Below, one piece after another: positions 1 to 13,227 of a stretch of DNA of 64,000 nucleotides (positions within the stretch are counted from its first letter, which is position 1; each line of letters begins with the position of its first letter). Origin of the DNA: Caprella mutica (Eukaryota > Arthropoda > Malacostraca > Amphipoda > Caprellidae); NCBI GenBank assembly GCA_947561585.1, contig CANNZV010000115.1, forward strand, positions 124,001 through 188,000, given 5' to 3'. Position numbers and translations under genes: made by a program. Under the pieces are notes generated by a model. It saw only the letters and a program-made list of their open reading frames with translations, was not told where the DNA came from and did no database searches.

Positions 1-756
1 ACGATTTTTATCCCGGAATCCCGGGACAAACAAAAGTGGCCAATATGAGAAACCCTAGTCTATATAGTGAACTCCTGTGAAGTGAATAAGTTAGGATGTA
101 GCCAATAGAAAATAAGAATGTAGCTATTTTAGATGAAGAAACAATAGAAAATAAGAATGTAGGTATGTTAGACATGCCGGAATTATTAGAACATACAAAT
201 TGAATTAAAGTTAACGTGAATTATTTGAATGATGTTCAGTGTTTAATATTAAAGAGGTTTATGAATTATTATTACAAAATATATTCTGATAATCTCATTT
301 TATCCAAATAACTGTTCAATGTAACGTTTAACCTTCAAAATTTACCCTTTTTTCTAAATATTTGTCTTCGTAAGACTTATTTATGTACTTCAAATGTTTT
401 CATTACATTGAAACATGAGATTAGCATCCAAACGTGAATTAAGGGGTTTGCTGATATATACCTTATCAAGTATATGAATCGAATTAAAAAAATATAAACA
501 TATTTTTAGAGAATATAAAGCATATTTCAAAGATAATATTGTCACTTCCCTAGTAATAACAATTGGTAACATTTCTTTATTGTGTTTTCTGCCCAATTTT
601 TTTCTCAGTTTAATTGTTTTGGGGCTCAATTGTCCTGGGCCCAACTGTCGGTGCACCGTACACACCTACCTCCCTCCCTCCCTCCCAACTAACAGTACAT
701 ACCTAATCTGACGGCAGTAATTTCTTAAGTGGCAGAACACCTAAATAATTAGCAGA
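1..756. other. non-coding; possible transposon ends
   Basis: AT-rich with no supported gene. TCCCGGAATCCCGGGACAAA at the very start and ATTGTCCTGGGCCCAACTGT at about 629-648 are partly inverse to each other and may be the ends of a fold-back element cut by the window. A (CCTC)n tract lies at 668-687. Confidence 0.4.
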
Positions 757-1151
757 TTGGAGAGGGTATCCAACACTGTGGTTGATGCATTGGAGAGAGT
801 ATCCAACACTATGGTTGATGCATTGGAGAGAGTATCCAACACTCTGGTTGATGCATTGGAGAGAGTATCCAACACTCTGGTTGATGCATTGGAGAGGGTA
901 TCCAACACTCTGTTGATGCATTGGAGAGGGTATCCAACACTATGGTTGATGCATTGGAGAGAGTATCCAACACTCTGGTTGATGCAATGGAGAGAGTATC
1001 CAACACTCTGGTTGATGCATTGGAGAGAGTATCCAACACTCTGGTTGATGCATTGGAGAGAGTATCCAACACTCTGGTTGATGCATTGGAGAGAGTATCC
1101 AACACTCTGGTTGATGCATTGGAGAGAGTATCCAACACTCTGGTTGATGCA
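757..1151. repeat. minisatellite A, 33-bp unit, about 12 copies
   Basis: The unit starts TTGGAGAGAGTATCCAACAC and ends GGTTGATGCA. One copy is 32 bases. Because 33 is a multiple of three, several frames stay open on both strands (peptides such as ERVSNTLVDAL). There is no codon signature or splice context to suggest a gene. Confidence 0.97.
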
Positions 1152-4100
1152 AACTACGTCAATATGGTTTAACAACAAGGAATTTGAGTCTAGACAGAAT
1201 TTTTAGTTTATAAACTTATTTACTTATTAAATAATTGGTGTCTTTCCCTCAGCATCAATATTCTTCTAATATATTGTATTAACTTATTATGAAAGAAATT
1301 TTAAAGCCACGCAGCTGCTTACAGTTTCTATTCAGTTTTTATTTCAGTGAGTGGGAAATATTTCAGGATGCTGTTTCTTAGAGAGTTAATTATTACATCC
1401 CGCTTTTATAAAAGCTGAAATAATTGCAAAGCACATCTCGAAATAATTACTGTACGTAGACCTAGAAAATAGGGAATGGTGAAAATTATTTTCTATACTT
1501 TGAACTTTCCTAAAATAGCTTTCTTCATCTAATTCTGGCAACCAACACTGCAATGTACCTTAAATTGAGCACTCGAACCATTTTCTTTTATTTTAACTCA
1601 TAGAAAATGAAATGTTTAAGGAATTACAATTTTATAAAAGAACTTCGCTCTTATTACCATTTGAAATAAGTTTGATTAGTAATATTTGTAATAAAAGCGG
1701 GGCCTGCCTGTATTCTAATTCAAATTATTCAATTTTTAATATCATCAAATAATATGATTAATTCAAAAATCAATTAGAATTCACAAAAAGTGAATAACTC
1801 GTTAGGAATTTTGACAATAAAATGTATTTAAGCCATTGTGATGGATCGTCCCATACTGGCCCCCAATGTGATGGACGCCCTCTGGGTTATCTCATCAACT
1901 GTGAAACCTTATAAAGGTCCACTGTATGGGTTATCGTGTGATTAGAATCCTACTCTTTTATCTTATCTTTCAGATTCCTTTTTACTCAGTTTATCTCTTT
2001 CTACTAAATACTCATTGCCATGCCCTAGAACCAACTTGCTTATATGGTTCCGACCTCAGGCCTCTGGTCAATGCTCAACTGTATTTAGGATGAATAACAA
2101 GTTTAACTATAACTTAAAAGAGAATGTATTTCTGTATCAAGCATATAACTGCACTATTCACTTCACTAAAGCACTCACAAGTAATTGTCTCAAAACTCAG
2201 ACTTGAGATTAGATGTTGATCTCATGCGAGCCAAATGGTAACTACCTGCGAACTAACTTGTTCATTTTACAAAGCTTACATTTATAGTGACATACTAATG
2301 ACGTACTAACTATATCAAATCATTACATCACACCATTTTCTTCACTTCAACTCTCCTACCCTGTCTCTTTGCAATCTCCTGGTCCGTGTTGTTCCTGTGC
2401 TGAGTGATAGTATCGGTTTGCCTGTACATTACACCAACTGTGGCTCTTCTCTGGAGTGTTGTTCCTAAATACTCTGATGAATGGGGAGATAATGAGACAG
2501 GGGGGGGGGGAGATGAAGGGTATTGGAGGTAGGTGGAGAGAGGGTAATGGAGTGAAGCAGATGAAGTGGAGTGAAGGGAAGGAGACGAAGAGAGTTAAGG
2601 TTCAAGGTCATAAGAATATGAAGATGGCGTACACAAACATACTTTTTATTCTTATTTGTCTAGTCTAAACAATCAATTCTAATAGGATGGCTATAAATAT
2701 TACCCTTGCTTTTTATTAGTAAGAAGTTCATTCTTCATCTTTATAGGAAATTACAATCATTTTAAGTATTCGTCGGTGTTAAAAACTATGAACAAGTTTT
2801 CAATCAAGGAAGTCAGTTGCTACATTCACAGGAAATTATAGGACTTTTGGTTATTGTGTCCCGTATTGGATTAAAACTCCCAAACGGTTCTGCCACCTAC
2901 TATACTCATATGAAAGATTAAAAGGACTAAGAGCTGAGTCCTCTCCAGTTGCTTGTACTTTAAAAAGAAAATAATCGAGTCAACTATTGATTATTTCGTT
3001 TGGAGTTCACTCGAGCGAATCTTTTGTTATTACACACACAAAAGATCAGAAAAATGGAGAACACAACAGCAGTAAAAAGATTAGACGAGAAGTCTATTTA
3101 CTTGATGTTTGCAAGATGAAGTTAAACAAGTTATACCTTTTAAATAAAAGTATCTGTTAAAGAATATACAGGCATTCTTATCTATTACTAGTTATGGAAA
3201 TAACCGTATTGCAAGACAAACAATGGCGTCATAATCATATCTTCAGCCATATTTAAATAGGTAGCTTATCATTCAAAGCTATGGTAGCTTATCATCCAAA
3301 GCTATTGTAAGCTTATTTTTCTTTGCTTGGTAGCTTTTTAAATTATTCTGAAACATAAACATAATGTTTTTTTTTAAAGTGACACCAATCATAGAGTTGA
3401 TATCATTACTTTTTAATTCGATGAGCACCATATTTTTCTAAAGCTAAATGTTTTAGATTCCATTTTCCAGAAGATACTAAAAATTGTTTCTAAGGTTTAC
3501 CCAAGGTATATTATCATGTAACACTTCAGGGAGTTGAATGTCAACGCTCATTGTCGCATTATTAGTTTTAAATACAGGGAATAACACGGCTTATCCGCTG
3601 TTAATTTGAATAAAGCTCATGTGAATTATAGAGTAATAATTTGGGGGAGGCAAGGCCTTCCTCTGCTTTAAAGGCAGTCACTGCACTTTGGAGGCAAGAT
3701 GAGCGAAATGAACTATTATTGTCCTATAGAGTCTATGGAGCTATGTTACTGTCCTATATGTTTATAGTACTATTAATAAGTGTCTATAGTATTATTGTAC
3801 CATATTATTGTACCAGAACAATTGGGTGAAATTGACCGAATACTAAAGCATAAATATATCTAATTAATTATTTACGATATCTCAACTCCTACTCTGTTCT
3901 ACTCCCTTCCATCCGGTGTTTAGTTTGTCCTGACTCTAGAGGAGGAAGACCTAAGGAGTTCTTTAGCACTGATTTCAAGCCAGTCAATGTGCTGTGAATA
4001 TTGATTGAATAACTGTGAGAGTGAGAGCTAGGAGAGTGAGAGCACTGAGTGAGTTAGGTGAGAGCAGTGTGAAAACAGTGAGAGAAGAAGAAGTGCTGTG

Positions 4101-5008
4101 AGTGTAGTGAGAGAGATGAGTGAGAGCAGAGAGAGAGCTGAGTTTACTCTATTCCTCCTTGTCTATAGAATCCTGTGTGCACATATAATTCGAAAATGTG
4201 TGTGTTGACTGTAATAACTGTAAAGGTTTCTCTGCTGTTGATTTCAACGCAAAGAGATAGTTATCTTCGTGAGGAAATCAATAAGGTGAACCCTGCAGTA
4301 AAAACAGGAGAGATATCAAAGCTCATCCGGTCGTAAAGAAAAAAGATAGATTTCTATCAGCTGAGTAAAGAGAAAAAGATAGAAAGCAACAACTATTGAT
4401 GTAGGCAAACAATTGTGATTAGATGGGGTTTATGCTGTAAATGCACAGTTAATTTTCTATTTTTAGTAAGTTTATCAGAATCGAATTAGAAATAAAACTG
4501 ACCATTCTATCAATGTCAGTCAATAATTATTATCAAAGTATTGATATTTGTTTTCCGTTATGTTTCCTCCTCCTATCTGTCTGGTGTTTGTTGGGATTCA
4601 TTTTCAGTGACACTACAGCTGAACTTAGAAGGGTAGGGAAAAAAAAACATACCAAACCAATCCAGTCTATAATATCTATGTACATAAGGGTCATAACAGC
4701 ATACATCACATGAGGATAGTGGCTGGTGAATTAGACACAGCAAGCGATTTCCCTCCTTACTGCCCTGTGCATAAGGCTCACAATATTGTCACGTTAACGT
4801 ACAATGGAGTAACAATGACCGCATCAAATCTTGATGGCACAACTCGTTATCCGCTATTTAATTCTAGAGTTAAACCGCAATGAAAATAACTGTGAATAAT
4901 CGACTGTGTAACGTGGTCTTTTTTTAGAGAGAAAAATATTGAACAGAAGAGACAGAAAACAGGAAAAAGAAACAGTGAGACACGTGAGTGTAAATAAAAC
5001 AGTGAACA
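1152..5008. other. non-coding, low-complexity tracts
   Basis: No gene supported. Holds a purine-rich tract with a run of ten G at about 2500-2590, a duplicated GTAGCTTATCATTCAAAGCT at 3261-3310, and a GAGTGAGAG-rich stretch at 4015-4140. Short open frames here have no family match. Confidence 0.6.
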
Positions 5009-8000
5009 GGAGCTGTCGACTCTTTAAACTATTAATACAATATTGGGAGCTGTCGCCTCTTTAAACCATTGATGTAATATTGGGAGCTGTCGACTCTTTA
5101 AACCATTCATGAAATATTGGGAGCTGTCGACTCTTTAAACCATTCATGTAATATTTGAAGCTGTCGACTCTTTAAACCATTGATGTAATATTGGGAGCTG
5201 TCGACTCTTTAAACCATTCATGTAATATTGGGAGCTGTCGACTCTTTAAACCATTCATGTAATATTGGGAGCTGTCGACTCTTTAAACCATTGATGTAAT
5301 ATTGGGAGCTGTCGACTCTTTAAACCATTCATGTAATATTGGGAGCTGTCGACTCTTTAAACCATTCATGTAATATTGGGAGCTGTCGACTCTTTAAACC
5401 ATTGATGTAATATTGGGAGCTGTCGACTCTTTAAACCATTCATGTAATATTGGGAGCTGTCGACTCTTTAAACCATTCATGTAGTATTGGGAGCTGTCGA
5501 CTCTTTAAACCATTGATGTAATATTGGGAGCTGTCGACTCTTCAAACCATTCATGTAATATTGGGAGCTGTCGACTCTTTAAACCATTCATGTAATATTG
5601 GGAGCTGTCGACTCTTTACACCATTGATGTAATATTGGGAGCTGTCGACTCTTCAAACCATTCATGTAATATTGGGAGCTGTCGACTCTTTAAACCATTC
5701 ATGTAATATTGGGAGCTGTCGACTCTTTAAACCATTCATGTAATATTGGTAGCTGTCGACTCTTCAAACCATTCATGTAATATTGGGAGCTGTCGACTCT
5801 TTAAACCATTGATGTAATATTTGGAGCTGTCGACTCTGTAAACCATTGATGTAATATTGGGAGCTGTCGACTCTTTAAACCATTCATGTAATATTGGGAG
5901 CTGTCGACTCTTTAAACCATTGATGTAATATTGGGAGCTGTCGACTCTTTAAACCATTGATGTAATATTGGGAGCTGTCGACTCTTTAAACCATTCATGT
6001 AATATTGGGAGCTGTCGACTCTTTAAACCATTGATGTAATATTGGGAGCTGTCGACTCTTTAAACCATTGATGTAATATTGGGAGCTGTCGACTCTTTAA
6101 ACCATTCATGTAATATTGGGAGCTGTCGACTCTTTAAACCATTGATGTAATATTGGGAGCTGTCGACTCTTTAAACCATTGATGTAATATTGGGAGCTGT
6201 CGACTCTTTAAACCATTCATGTAATATTGGGAGCTGTCGACTCTTTAAACCATTGATGTAATATTGGGAGCTGTCGACTCTTTAAACCATTCATGTAATA
6301 TTGGGAGCTGTCGACTCTTTAAACCATTGATGTAATATTGGGAGCTGTCGAATCTTTAAACCATTGATGTAATATTGGGAGCTGTCGACTCTTCAAACCA
6401 TTCATGTAATATTGGGAGCTGTCGACTCTTTAAACCATTGATGTAATATTGGGAGCTGTCGACTCTTTAAACCATTCATGTAATATTGGTAGCTGTCGAC
6501 TCTTCAAACCATTCATGTAATATTGGGAGCTGTCGACTCTTTAAACCATTGATGTAATATTGGGAGCTGTCGACTCTTTAAACCATTGATGTAATATTGG
6601 GAGCTGTCGACTCTTTAAACCATTCATGTAATATTGGGAGCTGTCGACTCTTTAAACCATTGATGTAATATTGGGAGCTGTCGACTCTTTAAACCATTGA
6701 TGTAATATTGGGAGCTGTCGACTCTTTAAACCATTGATGTAATATTGGGAGCTGTCGACTCTTTAAACCATTGATGTAATATTGGGAGCTGTCGACTCTT
6801 TAAACCATTGATGTAATATTGGGAGCTGTCGACTCTTTAAACCATTCATGTAATATTGGGAGCTGTCGACTCTTTAAACCATTGATGTAATATTGGGAGC
6901 TGTCGACTCTTTAAACCATTGATGTAATATTGGGAGCTGTCGACTCTTTAAACCATTCATGTAATATTGGGAGCTGTCGACTCTTTAAACCATTGATGTA
7001 ATATTGGGAGCTGTCGACTCTTTAAACCATTCATGTAATATTGGGAGCTGTCGACTCTTTAAACCATTCATGTAATATTGGGAGCTGTCGACTCTTTAAA
7101 CCATTCATGTAATATTGGGAGCTGTCGACTCTTTAAACCATTCATGTAATATTGGGAGCTGTCGACTCTTTAAACCATTGATGTAATATTGGGAGCTGTC
7201 GAATCTTTAAACCATTGATGTAATATTGGGAGCTGTCGACTCTTCAAACCATTCATGTAATATTGGGAGCTGTCGACTCTTTAAACCATTGATGTAATAT
7301 TGGGAGCTGTCGACTCTTTAAACCATTCATGTAATATTGGTAGCTGTCGACTCTTCAAACCATTCATGTAATATTGGGAGCTGTCGACTCTTTAAACCAT
7401 TGATGTAATATTGGGAGCTGTCGACTCTTTAAACCATTGATGTAATATTGGGAGCTGTCGACTCTTTAAACCATTCATGTAATATTGGGAGCTGTCGACT
7501 CTTTAAACCATTCATGTAATATTGGGAGCTGTCGACTCTTTAAACCATTGATGTAATATTGGGAGCTGTCGACTCTTTAAACCATTGATGTAATATTGGG
7601 AGCTGTCGACTCTTTAAACCATTGATGTAATATTGGGAGCTGTCGACTCTTTAAACCATTGATGTAATATTGGGAGCTGTCGACTCTTTAAACCATTCAT
7701 GTAATATTGGGAGCTGTCGACTCTTTAAACCATTGATGTAATATTGGGAGCTGTCGACTCTTTAAACCATTGATGTAATATTGGGAGCTGTCGACTCTTT
7801 AAACCATTCATGTAATATTGGGAGCTGTCGACTCTTTAAACCATTGATGTAATATTGGGAGCTGTCGACTCTTTAAACCATTCATGTAATATTGGGAGCT
7901 GTCGACTCTTTAAACCATTCATGTAATATTGGGAGCTGTCGACTCTTTAAACCATTGATGTAATATTGGGAGCTGTCGACTCTTTAAACCATTCATGTAA

Positions 8001-9230
8001 TATTGGGAGCTGTCGACTCTTTAAACCATTGATGTAATATTGGGAGCTGTCGAATCTTTAAACCATTGATGTAATATTGGGAGCTGTCGACTCTTCAAAC
8101 CATTCATGTAATATTGGGAGCTGTCGACTCTTTAAACCATTGATGTAATATTGGGAGCTGTCGACTCTTTAAACCATTCATGTAATATTGGTGGCTGTCG
8201 ACTCTTCAAACCATTCATGTAATATTGGGAGCTGTCGACTCTTTAAACCATTGATGTAATATTGGGAGCTGTCGACTCTTTAAACCATTGATGTAATATT
8301 GGGAGCTGTCGACTCTTTAAACCATTCATGTAATATTGGGAGCTGTCGACTCTTTAAACCATTGATGTAATATTGGGAGCTGTCGACTCTTTAAACCATT
8401 GATGTAATATTGGGAGCTGTCGACTCTTTAAACCATTGATGTAATATTGGGAGCTGTCGACTCTTTAAACCATTGATGTAATATTGGGAGCTGTCGACTC
8501 TTTAAACCATTGATGTAATATTGGGAGCTGTCGACTCTTTCAACCATTCATGTAATATTGGGAGCTGTCGACTCTTTAAACCATTGATGTAATATTGGGA
8601 GCTGTCGACTCTTTAAACCATTGATGTAATATTGGGAGCTGTCGACTCTTTAAACCATTCATGTAATATTGGGAGCTGTCGACTCTTTAAACCATTGATG
8701 TAATATTGGGAGCTGTCGACTCTTTAAACCATTCATGTAATATTGGGAGCTGTCGACTCTTTAAACCATTCACGTAATATTGGGAGCTGTCGACTCTTTA
8801 AACCATTGATGTAATATTGGGAGCTGTCGACTCTTCAAACCATTCATGTAATATTGGGAGCTGTCGACTCTTTAAACCATTGATGTAATATTGGGAGCTG
8901 TCGACTCTTTAAACCATTCATGTAATATTGGTAGCTGTCGACTCTTCAAACCATTCATGTAATATTGGGAGCTGTCGACTCTTTAAACCATTGATATAAT
9001 ATTGGGAGCTGTCGACTCTTTAAACCATTGATGTAATATTGGGAGCTGTCGACTCTTTAAACCATTCATGTAATATTGGGAGCTGTCGACTCTTTAAACC
9101 ATTGATGTAATATTGGGAGCTGTCGACTCTTTAAACCATTCATGTAATATTGGGAGCTGTCGACTCTTTAAACCATTCATGTAATATTGGGAGCTGTCGA
9201 CTCTTTAAACCATTCGTGTAATATTGGGAG
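5009..9230. repeat. satellite B, 37-bp unit, about 114 copies with higher-order structure
   Basis: The unit contains GGGAGCTGTCGACTCTTTAA then ACCATTGATGTAATATT (GATG alternates with CATG). Every unit carries a SalI site (GTCGAC) apart from rare variants. Marker variants recur at a fixed distance: GTCGAATC at 6351, 7202 and 8053, and GGTAGCTG at 6490 and 7341 with GGTGGCTG at 8192, so a 23-monomer (851-bp) block has been copied. No open frame. Confidence 0.98.
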
Positions 9231-10415
9231 TAGATATTGTATTAATATTATATATTACAATGAATAACATTACTGTAAAACAAGAAATTACTGTTAAAGC
9301 AATATTCGTTATTGCAGTATTTTCGCTGTTTTCCAGTAAATTACACATCGTATTATCCAAATTTTACCTCAAATCGTAACAATTTTCTGAATTTCTTCAC
9401 AGTGTACCAGCATTAAAATGAGTCAAGTAAATCAGTAGTTTGTTATGGTAGCTACTTCAGTCTGCTATTGATTGCTCGCAGTTCACATTGTAGCTTCACT
9501 GATCGCAGTGCAGCTACAAATCATAAAGGATCAAATCCAGCGTAATAATGTATAATAATATATACCTCTATTGATTATTTAATAACGCCATTGTAGCGTG
9601 TACCGTCTGCACAGTAAATGTGCTTCCCTCTGATGGTACAGTGAAGAGAAGAACATTTTTTTGTGAGTAAGTTAAAGAATATGAAGCACAAGCTATCAAC
9701 ATTTTTATGCTGAAAATTAGCGTTTTATATTTCTACTCATTTCTGTACCAAATATTGCATTTATTTACATTGGTGCCTTTGTATGTTTTGGAGGCTAATT
9801 CCTGTGTTTATTTACTTCCCGGATATACAAACAGAAGTGCAGTCACACACCAGGCCAATTTACACAGAAAAGTACGGAATTTGTATTGAGCCAACACAGC
9901 TGGTGTAGATTGAATAGAACTATTGCTCAGCCTACAGTGGTATGACTATGTGGCACATATCTATGTTGGACATCTATGCGTTTGGCACATACATACTACA
10001 CTAATAGCAATATCCATGGAAACACTGTCATATAAACCATATTTCACATCAATTCACATATCTTTATTTCTTGAAAATACATTCTAGCAATCTGAAAATA
10101 AAATACCTAATTATAATCTTGCACAGAAAAACGGGAATAACAAATATAAAATAAATCTACGGTGTTTAGTGACACACTTTCAGTTTAAACTAATTCCCAA
10201 TGTATTTCTCTATGTGTATCAAAGACCATTGAAGTCGAATATAAATCTATGTAGTTCTAATTTTATTCATTATAATAATTATTCAATTCATCTCAGCACT
10301 CACAATGTAGTTATCATTATAGCAACAGACACCTGCAGTGATGTGGTAGAGATATTATCGTACATGAATTGGAATATATGACTGTTATAAAATTGATTTG
10401 CTCTACTCGAAAATG
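9231..10415. other. non-coding spacer between satellites B and C
   Basis: AT-rich, only short chance frames; nothing recognised. Confidence 0.6.
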
Positions 10416-11445
10416 TGACTAGTCACTCGTATTCGTAACTAGTCACTCGTATTCGTAACTAGTGATTCGCATTCGTAACTAGTCACTCGTATTCGTAACT
10501 AGTCACTCGTATTCGTAACTAGTCATGCCTATTTGTAACTAGTGATTCGCATTCGTAACTAGTCACTGGTGTTCGTAACTAGTCACTCGTGTTCGTAACT
10601 AGTCACTGGTGTTCGTAACTAGTCACTCGTGTTCGTAACTAGTCACTCGTGTTCGTAACTAGTCACTCGTGTTCGTAACTAGTCACTCGTGTTCGTAACT
10701 AGTCACTCGTGTTCGTATCTAGTCACTCGTGTTCGTAACTAGTCACTCGTCATGTTCCTAACTAGTCACTCGTGTTCGTAACTAGTCATTCGTGTTCGTA
10801 ATTAGTCACTCGTGTTCGTAACTAATCACTCGTGTTCGAAACTAATCACTGGTGTTCGTAACTAGTCACTCGTGTTCGTAACTAATCAATCGTATTCGTA
10901 ACTAATCACTCGTGTTCGTAACTAATCACTCGTGTTCGTAACTAATCACTCGTGTTCGTAACTAGTCACTCGTGTTCGAAACTAATCACTGGTGTTCGTA
11001 ACTAGTCACTGGTGTTCGTAACTAGTCACTGGTGTTCGTAACTAGTCACTCGTGTTCGTAACTAGTCACTCGTGTTCGTAACTAGTCACTCGTGTTCGTA
11101 ACTAGTCACTCGTGTTCGTAACTAGTCACTCGTGTTCGTAACTAGTCACTGGTGTTCGTAACTAATCACTCGTGTTCGTAACTAGTCACTCGTGTTCGTA
11201 ACTAATCACTCGTGTTCGAAACTAATCACTGGTGTTCGTAACTAGTCACTGGTGTTCGTAACTAATCACTCGTGTTCGAAACTAATCACTGGTGTTTGTA
11301 ACTAGTCACTGGTGTTCGTAACTAGTCACTGGTGTTCGTAACTAATCACTCGTGTTCGTAACTAATCACTCGTGTTCGTAACTAATCACTCGTGTTCGTA
11401 ACTAATCACTCGTGTTCGTAACTAGTCACTCGTGTTCGTAACTAG
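10416..11445. repeat. minisatellite C, 20-bp unit, about 51 copies
   Basis: The unit is GTAACTAGTCACTCGTGTTC with variants at CTCG/CTGG, GTA/GAA and ACTAGT/ACTAAT. One copy near 10750 carries an insertion. Left-end copies read ATTC instead of GTTC, so the array is graded from end to end. Confidence 0.97.
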
Positions 11446-11576
11446 AGTTCATTGTAGAGCGCTATCACAATTTTCACGGCTATCATCACCATTTTATGGA
11501 CATTTGTGACATTGTGTTCGTCTGTCACCAGCAATTGACATCTTACAGCTTGTTTACATTGCAATATTAAAAAATA

Positions 11577-12550
11577 CAGGGTGGGGCAAAAAAAAAAAAA
11601 AAAAATTTAATTGATATATCTTAAAACTACTAACATTATGATTTTTCTAAGCTTATCATTGTATTTGTACACTTTTTTTACATAATTGGTGAAAAATTCA
11701 AAGCTATTCATTCATCATTATTGATGCTATAGCAATTATTGTAAACGGTGTCAAAAGTATGCTTGCGCACAAACATAAAATTACGATTTTTTTAAACAAT
11801 AAACTGAATACAATAATTCTTTACATTATATCATTAACAAACCATTATTAATAAATATTTAGTCTTAATTCCTTCATTAATTCCTCCTTCCTTTCTTGTC
11901 ATAATTCAATACTTGTTCTCATTGCTGCCATCACTCTTTTAACTAATGAAGGATTTTCTTTTAAGTAAATTCACTTCACTTGTGATTCTCTCCTTCAAGT
12001 TGTCTAAGTTCGCAGGCGAAGTTGAGTACTCTTTACTCTTTACTGCCCAAATAAGAGAAAATCACCTGGTGTCATGCCCGATGATCTTTGTGGCCTCACA
12101 ATTGCATAAGTAATTGCAATAATGCGATTGTTGAACACATCAGTTAGCAAATGTCGCACAGCGATCGTTATGGCAGCAATGAGACATGGATTGAATTATA
12201 TTCGTGAAGAAATGGAGGAAATGTGGAGAGAGTCGGTAAATTGTGAGGAAGAAATATTAATTGGATAAATATTTTATAATGGGTTGTTAATGATATGTTA
12301 TAAATATAAAGGATTATCGTGTTTTTCTGTAATAAAAACAGTCTTCGTAATTTCATGTTTGAGCGCAAGCATATTTTTGACACCGTTTACTATAATCGCT
12401 ATAGCATCAATAATGATGGATGAATAGTTTTGAATTTTTCACCAATTATTTTAAAAGAGTTTTTGAACACAATGGTATTTAAATCATGATGTTAGTAGTT
12501 TCTGAGATATATCAATTCAAAGTTGGATTTAGTTTTTTTGATCCACCCTG
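11577..12550 (-). mobile_element. degenerate Tc1/mariner-type transposon with long subterminal inverted repeats
   Basis: The ends read TA-CAGGGTGGGGCAAAAAAA and TTTTTTTGATCCACCCTG-TA, with a TA duplication as in Tc1/mariner elements. Inside, about 100-200 bases from each end, the same sequence occurs inverted (around GACACCGTTTAC and ATAGCATCAATAATGATG). The minus strand at about 12095-11960 keeps a ruined DDE-type stretch (RPQRSSGMTPGDFLLFG, compare the usual W-P-P-R-S-P-D-L-T-P-L-D-F). Stops and changed residues mean it is inactive. Confidence 0.75.
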
Positions 12551-12652
12551 TATAATATTGGCAGAATCAGGATGGTGAATTTATTAAAATTGATTATCTA
12601 TTGCATTGTTGTAGAGTACAATGATTTATATTTGAAATATAATTTATTTGTA

Positions 12653-12806
12653 TAGTCTGAGCTATGGAACATAGTAAACAATACAGTCTATCACTAATTT
12701 CTACAGTCTGAGCTATGGAATATAGTAAACAATACAGTCTATCACTAATTTCTACAGTCTGAGCTATGGAATATAGTAAACAATGCAGTCTATCACCAAT
12801 TTCTTA
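12653..12806. repeat. 51-bp tandem triplicate
   Basis: Three copies of a 51-base unit starting AGTCTGAGCTATGGAATATA, about 100 bases right of the 11577-12550 transposon relic. No coding signal. Confidence 0.93.
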
Positions 12807-13075
12807 TCAATATATAATTATGGTCCAGTGAAGTATTTTTGTTTTAGTATTGTAACGCGTTTTAATGTAATTTAGCGTACATATAATGTATATAGTATAT
12901 ACGTACTGTATGTTACTATACGCATTGTAATAAAATACTCGGAGTAATCACCGTAGAGTTAAAGGTGTAAATTGGAGTAAAATGAGGAACATGGAATTTG
13001 CATAACGTTTTAGAATATGAATATTTACCAATTGTTAATAGTCTATAAATATCAAATGTAGAATGTGTTGCATCT

Positions 13076-13222
13076 TATCAAACTGTTCGTGGACAGTGAC
13101 CAATCGTCATACCAAATTTCAGGCAATTTGGTTAAATAAATTTTGAGTTATAAATGACCTTGACTTTTGTTGACCCGATCGCTTCCAAAATCTAATCAAA
13201 TAGTTCCTGGATAATGGATAAT
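13076..13222. mobile_element. fragment of dispersed repeat family R (AGGTCA-rich)
   Basis: Matches the copies at 35.0-35.5 and 53.3-53.9 kb (CCAATCGTC, TTTCAGGCAATTTGGTT, TGACCTTGACTTTTG, GATCGCTTCCAAAATCTAA). Same orientation as the 35-kb copy. Confidence 0.8.
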
Positions 13223-13227
13223 ACGGG

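Noticed and set aside
757..1206. Open frames with ERVSNTLVDAL or CINQSVGYSLQ repeats
   Set aside because: The 33-base period keeps several frames open on both strands; no coding evidence.
5009..9230. CRISPR array
   Set aside because: Head-to-tail repeats with no unique spacers, in a eukaryotic setting; a satellite, not CRISPR. The same holds for the other arrays.
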